From NCBI RefSeq assembly GCF_000255295.1, contig NC_017030.1:10016620-10080619 (forward strand): a stretch of 64,000 bases of DNA, written 5' to 3'. This DNA comes from Corallococcus coralloides DSM 2259 (GTDB taxonomy: Bacteria; Myxococcota; Myxococcia; Myxococcales; Myxococcaceae). The position numbers were made by a program, and so were the translations under genes. A model generated the notes under the pieces. That model did not search any database. It had not been told where the DNA came from and saw nothing but the letters and a program-made list of their open reading frames with translations. Shown one piece after another: positions 59,515 through 64,000 of the stretch; position 1 is the stretch's first letter; each line of letters opens with the position of its first letter.

Positions 59515-60303
59515 TCAGGCGTCGACGTCGTCTTCGTCGTCGTCCGGCAGCAGGCTCCGCTTGGGCATCGGGGCGGGCTTCGCCGGGGTGAACACCATGC
59601 GTCGGTTGCGGCCTTCGCCTTCCGCCGCCACCTTCACTCCACCCACTCCTTCTACTGCCTTCAGGACGCGCGCGCGGTCCTCAGTCTTCATCGCGGCGAA
59701 CGCATAGAAGCGCCCCAGGCTGGCGGACTTCTCCGCGAGCTTGCGGACGGCCTCCCGGAACACCGGATCCTCTTCGACCTGCAGCGTGCGCTCATCCGCC
59801 TCCACGCTCTTCGCGGGGGCCTGCGCCTGCGCGGGCTTCGCGGCCTGCTGCGCCGGCTGCCCACCCCGGGCGTTGCGCTGCTGCGGCTGCGCGGCCGGAG
59901 CGGGCGCCGCGGCCCGGGCCGGCGGCTGCGCGGGCGTGGAAGCCACCTGCGCCACGGTCCCGGCCGGAGCGGCGGCCTGTTGCTGCGCCGCCGCGTCACG
60001 GCGGGGCCGGGGCTCCGGGTGCGCACCCGCGCCCAGCATCACCCAGCGGCGCTCCACGCCGGGGCGGTGGAGCATCTTGTTGAGCAGGAACTGGAGCGAA
60101 TCCAGCACCTGGCTGCGCTTGCCCGGCTCCACGCCCGGAGGCGCGCCGGACTCGAAGTGGAGCGCCACGGACAGGCTGCCGTCGGCGGCGTCCTGCAGGT
60201 CCAGCCGCGCCGGGAACCCCATCAGCCCGAGGATGTCCGTGAGCAGCTTCTCCACCCGGGGGCGGAAGTCCCCGCCGCCCGCCACCACCTGTGCCCCGCT
60301 CAC
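59515..60303 (-). CDS. jag: Jag/KhpB-type RNA-binding protein (KH and R3H domains)
   Basis: A 262-residue protein. A KH-like domain covers about residues 10-95 (FRPRVEKLLTDILGLMGFPA, then GKRSQVLDSLQFLLNKMLHR, with a GKRS version of the GxxG loop). A long Ala/Pro/Gln-rich linker follows (QPPARAAAPAPAAQPQQRN), then an R3H-like C-terminal domain (DPVFREAVRKLAEKSASLGR, then KTEDRARVLKAVEGVGGVKV) and an acidic tail (DDDEDDVDA). The typical Jag_N domain is absent. The GTG start at 60303 overlaps the yidC stop (GTGA), as usual in the yidC-jag operon. Confidence 0.88.
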   Translation of the reverse strand: MSGAQVVAGGGDFRPRVEKLLTDILGLMGFPARLDLQDAADGSLSVALHFESGAPPGVEPGKRSQVLDSLQFLLNKMLHRPGVERRWVMLGAGAHPEPRPRRDAAAQQQAAAPAGTVAQVASTPAQPPARAAAPAPAAQPQQRNARGGQPAQQAAKPAQAQAPAKSVEADERTLQVEEDPVFREAVRKLAEKSASLGRFYAFAAMKTEDRARVLKAVEGVGGVKVAAEGEGRNRRMVFTPAKPAPMPKRSLLPDDDEDDVDA

Positions 60304-62120
60304 TTGCGTTTGCCTCCCCCGGCGGTGACCACCGCCGGCGTCCCGCCGCCCGTCTGGTTCTTGTTGCGGTCCAGCCACTTGCGCAGGCCCCACTGCTGGC
60401 CAATGGAGAGCACGTTGTTCGTGAAGATGTAGAGCGACAGGCCCGCCGGGTACTGGAGCAGCGTGAAGGTGAAGATGATGGGCATCACCCAGGTCATCAT
60501 CCGCGCCTGCGCCGCGTCCATCATCTGCGGCTGCATCTTCTGCGTGATGATCATCGACACGCCCAGCGCCAGCGGCAGGATGTACGTGGGGTCCTTGTAG
60601 GTGAGGTCGCGCCAGATGGGGCCGAAGAAGGGCTCGCCGTAGATTTCGAAGCTGTTGCGCAGCGACGTGAACAGGGCGATCCACACCGGCATCTGGATGA
60701 GCAGCGGCAGACAGCCGCCCAGGGGGTTCACCTTCGCCTCCTGGTACAGCTTCATGATCTCCAGGTTCTGGCGCTCCTTGTCGTCCGCGAACTTCTTGCG
60801 GATCTCCTCCATCTTCGGCTGCAGCACCTTCACCGCCTCCATGCTGACCATGGAGCGGTAGGTGAGCGGCAGCAGCGCCAGCTTCACCACCACGGTGAGC
60901 AGGATGATGGCGACGCCCCAGTTCCCCACGATGCCGTGGAAGAACTTCATGATGGCGAGCAAGAGCTTGCACACCACCGCCCAGATGCCGAAGTCGACCG
61001 TGTCCTCCAGCATGGGGTGGAAGGCCGTGGTGGACAGGCCGGCCACGGCGCGCAGCTCCGTGCCGGGCACGATGCGCAGCAGGTCGGGGTCCTTGGGGCC
61101 CGCGTAGCCGCCGAAGCGGAACGTGGCCACCTGACCGGCGCCCACGTTGAGCGGGAAGCCCGCGGACACCTCGCGCGCGGTGGGCGTGGCGGTCAGCGTG
61201 CAGTGGCCGTTGAGGGCGCCATCCAGCGGGTAGAGCGCGGACAGGAAGTACTGCTGGTTGATGCCGAAGAAGGAGATGGGCCCCTTCGTCTCCTCGGGCG
61301 GCTTGTCGCCCGGGGACAGGTTGTGGAGCTTGTCCTCCACCCAGCACGAGGAGCGGCTCAGGTTGCCCACGCCGCCGAAGAAGGACGGCGCGTGCTCGAA
61401 CTCCGGATCGATGGCGCGGCCATAGTGCACCTTGAGCTCGCCCGACTGCGCCTGGGCGGAGGTGTTGCGCACCTGGATGGTGTAGGTGAACTCGAAGCCC
61501 TCGCGCGGCCACAGCACCGTCTTCGTCACCTCCCACGGACCCTGGCGGCCGGTGAACACCACGCTGCCGCCGTTGTCGGTGGGGCCCTCCTGCACGGCGT
61601 AGCGGGTGTTCCCCGCCAGCGGAGCAGCGCCTTCAATCGTCACCGCGAGCGGCAGGGGCTGGCCGGGCACCGGGTGCGCCACGTTCATCTGCGGCGGCGG
61701 GGGGATGTCCTTGCCGAAGAGCTTCTCGAAGCCCTCCTTGACGGTGAGCGACTGCTGCTCGCGCATCTTCGTGCCCTGGAGCACGGCGGAGGTGAGGCCG
61801 GCGCCCTCCGAGGAGAAGGTGTACTTCACCTCCGGGCGGGCGAACTCCACGGTGCGCGCGGGGGGCGGCGGGGCTTCCGCGTGGGTGCCCGCGTCCTCGC
61901 CCGTGGCGCCCGGCGGCGGCACGGCGGCCATGCCCGGGGTGCCGGCGTCGTTCGTCGCGGCGACTTCCACGCCCGCGTCCGTCCCTTCGGAGCCCGGGGG
62001 TGGACCCTGGGGGGCGAAGAAGAAGGTGTAGGCGGCGGTGGCCGCGAAGGAGAGGGCGAGCGCCAGGAGCAGCCGCTTCTGCGAATCGTTGGACTGGGGC
62101 GACAGCGGGTCGTTCGTCAT
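60300..62120 (-). CDS. yidC: Membrane protein insertase YidC
   Basis: A 606-residue YidC/Oxa1 protein of the Gram-negative type. An N-terminal membrane anchor (KRLLLALALSFAATAAYTFF) is followed by a large periplasmic beta-supersandwich domain, including a Pro-rich stretch near residues 60-85. The conserved C-terminal five-helix insertase core holds NWGVAIILLTVVVKLALLPL, then LPLLIQMPVWIALFTSLRNS and SIGQQWGLRKWLDRNK. It inserts and folds inner-membrane proteins with or without SecYEG. The start ATG at 62120 is preferred to upstream in-frame sequence. It overlaps jag at its stop. Confidence 0.95.
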   Translation of the reverse strand: MTNDPLSPQSNDSQKRLLLALALSFAATAAYTFFFAPQGPPPGSEGTDAGVEVAATNDAGTPGMAAVPPPGATGEDAGTHAEAPPPPARTVEFARPEVKYTFSSEGAGLTSAVLQGTKMREQQSLTVKEGFEKLFGKDIPPPPQMNVAHPVPGQPLPLAVTIEGAAPLAGNTRYAVQEGPTDNGGSVVFTGRQGPWEVTKTVLWPREGFEFTYTIQVRNTSAQAQSGELKVHYGRAIDPEFEHAPSFFGGVGNLSRSSCWVEDKLHNLSPGDKPPEETKGPISFFGINQQYFLSALYPLDGALNGHCTLTATPTAREVSAGFPLNVGAGQVATFRFGGYAGPKDPDLLRIVPGTELRAVAGLSTTAFHPMLEDTVDFGIWAVVCKLLLAIMKFFHGIVGNWGVAIILLTVVVKLALLPLTYRSMVSMEAVKVLQPKMEEIRKKFADDKERQNLEIMKLYQEAKVNPLGGCLPLLIQMPVWIALFTSLRNSFEIYGEPFFGPIWRDLTYKDPTYILPLALGVSMIITQKMQPQMMDAAQARMMTWVMPIIFTFTLLQYPAGLSLYIFTNNVLSIGQQWGLRKWLDRNKNQTGGGTPAVVTAGGGKRK

Positions 62121-62172
62121 GGAGTTCCCTGTGCCGGCGGCACGGCGCCGGAGGGCGGGCGGAAGCAAACCG

Positions 62173-62391
62173 TCAGGGGACGGGATCGAATCCACCGGGG
62201 TGGAATGGCTGGCAGCGCAGCAGGCGCCAGACGGTGAGGGCGCTGCCCTTCAACCCGCCGTGCTTCTCCAGCGCCTGCATGGCGTAGGTGGAGCACGAGG
62301 GATGGAACCGACACGCCTTCGGCAGCAGCGGCCCCAAAAACCGCCGGTAGAAGCGGATGGGCAGGGCGATGACGAAGGCGAGTGGACTCAT
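62173..62391 (-). CDS. yidD: Membrane protein insertion efficiency factor YidD
   Basis: A 72-residue protein with the complete YidD signature: an amphipathic N-terminus (LAFVIALPIRFYRRFLGPLL), the block CRFHPSCSTYAMQALEKHGG and the ending GSALTVWRLLRCQPFHPGGF, with three conserved cysteines. It assists YidC-dependent insertion. Its start overlaps the rnpA stop by an ATGA junction (62388-62391), so translation is coupled. It precedes yidC by 52 bp. Confidence 0.95.
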   Translation of the reverse strand: MSPLAFVIALPIRFYRRFLGPLLPKACRFHPSCSTYAMQALEKHGGLKGSALTVWRLLRCQPFHPGGFDPVP

Positions 62392-62807
62392 GGGGCGGGC
62401 TCTTTGGGAGGCACGCGCGGTGCCGGAAAGAGCCGTTGCAGCTTACGGGTGACGCCGTCGAACGCACGGGAAACTTGCGCGAAGGAGGCTTCCTTCGCCG
62501 AGGAGCGGACGACCAGGACTACGTCGAGACCGGGAGGCCATTGCCCGCGGTGCTTGCGGAACAGCTCGCGGAGCACTCTGCGCAGGCGTGCGCGCACCAC
62601 CGCGTTGCCCACCTTGCTGGAAACGGTGAGGCCTACGCGGGAGTGCGCCCGGGAATTGCGTTGAACGAGGGCCAGGAGGCAGTCGGACGGAATCTTCTGA
62701 CCGCCCTCCTGGACTTCAAGAAACTCACGCCGCTGGAGCAGGCGAAAGGCCTTGGGGAAGCGCTCGTCGGTTGCCTGAGGCACCCGCGGCGCCGCTCCCT
62801 CGGCCAT
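62388..62807 (-). CDS. rnpA: Ribonuclease P protein component
   Basis: A 139-residue basic protein. The RNP motif VGNAVVRARLRRVLRELFRK and the preceding RVGLTVSSKVG are the hallmark of RnpA, which binds pre-tRNA and the catalytic RNase P RNA. N-terminal residues FPKAFRLLQRREFLEVQEGG also match. It lies between rpmH and yidD in the usual order, with 15 bp to the rpmH stop. Length is at the upper end for the family owing to an N-terminal extension and a Pro-rich tail. Confidence 0.94.
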   Translation of the reverse strand: MAEGAAPRVPQATDERFPKAFRLLQRREFLEVQEGGQKIPSDCLLALVQRNSRAHSRVGLTVSSKVGNAVVRARLRRVLRELFRKHRGQWPPGLDVVLVVRSSAKEASFAQVSRAFDGVTRKLQRLFPAPRVPPKEPAP

Positions 62808-62822
62808 CGTCCGTGCGTCCGG

Positions 62823-62975
62823 TTACTTCTTGAACGACGACACCACCAGGCGCTTACGGCCCTTCGCGCGGCGGCGCTTGAGGACATCCCGGCCGGACTT
62901 GGTGGCGTTCCGCTTACGGAACCCGTGGGCGCGGTTGCGCCGGATCTTCGACGGCTGGTACGTGCGCTTGGACAC
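62823..62975 (-). CDS. rpmH: 50S ribosomal protein L34
   Basis: A 50-residue, very basic protein: MSKRTYQPSKIRRNRAHGFR, then KRNATKSGRDVLKRRRAKGR and ending KRLVVSSFKK, the full L34 family sequence. The start is GTG at 62975, with CAGGAG upstream (rc of ctcctg at 62981-62986). It is the first gene of the rpmH-rnpA-yidD-yidC-jag series, which in most bacteria lies beside dnaA and the replication origin. Confidence 0.95.
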   Translation of the reverse strand: MSKRTYQPSKIRRNRAHGFRKRNATKSGRDVLKRRRAKGRKRLVVSSFKK

Positions 62976-63043
62976 AACGACTCCTGAGAGCTGAAGGCGG
63001 CACCTGGAACTTCCGGCGCGACCCGTACAGTGGAAAGGGGGCG

Positions 63044-63072
63044 TCCGTAACCCTATTTCCTGGACAAGTCAA
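63044..63072 (-). promoter_or_regulatory. rpmH: Candidate sigma-70 promoter of rpmH operon
   Basis: On the minus strand, TTGACT (63067-63072) is a good -35 element, and TACGGA (63044-63049) lies 17 bp downstream as a weak -10. It is about 70 bp upstream of the rpmH start. Only the -35 is convincing by eye. Confidence 0.4.
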
Positions 63073-63124
63073 TCAAGGATCACCTGCGCCGACCGTGCAG
63101 CCCTGCGCCGGGTGGACCGGGCGA

Positions 63125-63832
63125 TCATGTAGGAAAAGGGGAGAGGGGGCAAGCAACGGCGCGCGGGGGGTTCCAGGAGAACGCGTGGAGGCGGTCCACC
63201 TCCGCGTGGAAGTCGAACAGGAAGCCGCCGGGCACGGAGATGACCTGGCCCTCCCGCGTGAAGGGGATGCCCCGGGACTTCAGTGCCCCTTCCAGCCGCC
63301 GCTTCGTCATGGAGGGCTTCAGGAACCAGCCCGTGAAGTCCAGCGTGGTGAAGGACTCCACGGCGTCTTCGACTTGCAGGGACCGGAACCGGCCGTCCTC
63401 CAGGTGGACCTGCACGGCGCCATAGAACCAGCGGACGCAGCCCGGCTTCGAGGTGGGCGCCACATCCTCGGGGAGGCCCAGCAGGTCCACCACCTCCTCC
63501 GCGCTCATCGAGGCCCGCAGCGGTTTCAGGCTCCCCTGTCTCAGGGCCTCCGCCAGGTCGAAGGTCATCCGGTGGCCCAGACGGACGTCCTCGAACGGGC
63601 CGACCTGCTCGTGCCAGTGCTGGCGGACCTGCGCCACGGCCTCCGCCTCTGAATCGAAGCTCTTCTGGAGGGCGTCGGGAAGCGACAGCTCCTTGGGCGC
63701 GGGGCTCAGGTAGTCGTCGTACAGCGACAACTCATGGGTGAGCGGCTCGCCCGGTGGATCATACCGGCGGAGCACGAACATGCGTCCCAGGGTCGTCGTC
63801 GCGAACAGCGTCCTGCGCTCATCGATCGCCAT
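63125..63832 (-). CDS. Uncharacterised protein near the origin block
   Basis: A 235-residue soluble protein starting MAIDERRTLFATTTLGRMFV. Recognisable composition but no family: RRYDPPGEPLTHELSLYDDY, then RASMSAEEVVDLLGLPEDVA, RWFYGAVQVHLEDGRFRSLQ and PSMTKRRLEGALKSRGIPFT. The N-terminal LFATTTLGRMFVLRRYD resembles small WGR-like openings, and the later VQVHLEDGRF motif resembles beta-strand repeats, but neither is certain. The ATG at 63832 is the likely start. It lies on the same strand as rpmH, 150 bp downstream of nothing recognised, and its own 5' region runs to the window edge. Confidence 0.65.
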   Translation of the reverse strand: MAIDERRTLFATTTLGRMFVLRRYDPPGEPLTHELSLYDDYLSPAPKELSLPDALQKSFDSEAEAVAQVRQHWHEQVGPFEDVRLGHRMTFDLAEALRQGSLKPLRASMSAEEVVDLLGLPEDVAPTSKPGCVRWFYGAVQVHLEDGRFRSLQVEDAVESFTTLDFTGWFLKPSMTKRRLEGALKSRGIPFTREGQVISVPGGFLFDFHAEVDRLHAFSWNPPRAVACPLSPFPT

Positions 63833-64000
63833 GCGGTCATGTCCCTGGCAACGTTGGGTGCATCACGTCAAGGCCGTTCAGGTGGCTCCACGGCACACCT
63901 CGCACAACCCGGCGGAATGGCTCGCGCCGGTGGCGGAAAAGCGGATCCGCCGGGAGTGATCATCCCCACCCGCCAGGGGGTCCCGCTGATCCGTGCTACA

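Noticed and set aside
59515..61536. Single 673-codon frame covering jag and part of yidC
   Set aside because: Only the last 262 codons match Jag; the rest is an antisense-free shadow frame inside yidC, joined because stop codons are rare in GC-rich DNA.
63833..64000. Replication origin at the right edge
   Set aside because: No DnaA-box cluster or AT-rich stretch is present in the last 170 bp; the origin is expected beyond the window.

Overview
The window is a high-GC chromosomal segment from a myxobacterium of the Myxococcaceae; the gene content fits Corallococcus or Myxococcus. This placement rests on three things: gene order recognisable as the origin-proximal part of the Myxococcus chromosome (eps exopolysaccharide locus, then bacM-parB-parA with a large parS cluster, then rsmG-mnmG, then mnmE-jag-yidC-yidD-rnpA-rpmH), two Sit-type lipoprotein toxin/immunity pairs typical of myxobacterial outer-membrane exchange, and the high-GC base composition. 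All assignments are from reading the sequence and from memory of the families; no database search was run.

Layout. 1-2.6 kb: a MerR-type regulator cut by the window edge, two tandem four-helix membrane paralogues, and a SitA6/SitI6-like toxin/immunity pair. 2.6-19 kb: the exopolysaccharide (EPS) locus: glycosyltransferase epsH, a Wzy-type polymerase, glycosyltransferases epsE and epsD, acyltransferase epsC, glycoside hydrolase epsB and WecG/TagA-family epsA. It is interrupted by unrelated genes: a JAMM lipoprotein broken by an in-frame TGA, a CDF metal transporter, an MscS channel, a TIGR04141/DUF6119-like protein, an ECF sigma factor and a DUF6445-like oxygenase. 19-24 kb: a large secreted protein with a haem motif and Ig-like repeats, then a second toxin/immunity pair (SitA5-like nuclease lipoprotein with Imm52). 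24-31 kb: small regulators and membrane proteins, the ergothioneine pair egtB-egtD, a CoA-binding protein and a lipoprotein.

31.2-36.9 kb is the chromosome-segregation centre: bactofilin bacM, parB, parA, and about 3.4 kb of non-coding DNA with 15 parS palindromes (12 GTTCCACGTGGAAC and 3 with a T at position 4). Several sit about 105 bp apart, and degenerate copies of the repeat unit fill the largest gap. 36.9-41 kb is an accessory stretch: a VOC protein, an SDR, an MmyB-type regulator, a decayed MarR gene and an FAD monooxygenase. 40.9-43.5 kb holds rsmG and mnmG with two DnaA boxes at their junction. 44-56 kb holds a Cys-rich lipoprotein, a GST, a macro-domain protein, an M16 peptidase, an IS1182-like insertion sequence, an aldo/keto reductase, SppA, a cysteine-dioxygenase-like cupin, an MshEN protein and a Uma2 nuclease. 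56.3-63 kb is the conserved block mnmE-jag-yidC-yidD-rnpA-rpmH, into which a collagen-like lipoprotein gene is inserted. The replication origin itself is not visible and probably lies beyond the right edge.

Functionally, ParA, ParB, the parS array and BacM form the segregation system near the origin. The eps genes make the matrix polysaccharide needed for gliding motility and fruiting. The two Sit pairs would act in kin discrimination after outer-membrane lipoprotein exchange. The rightmost operon supplies ribosomal protein L34, RNase P protein, membrane-protein insertion and tRNA modification.
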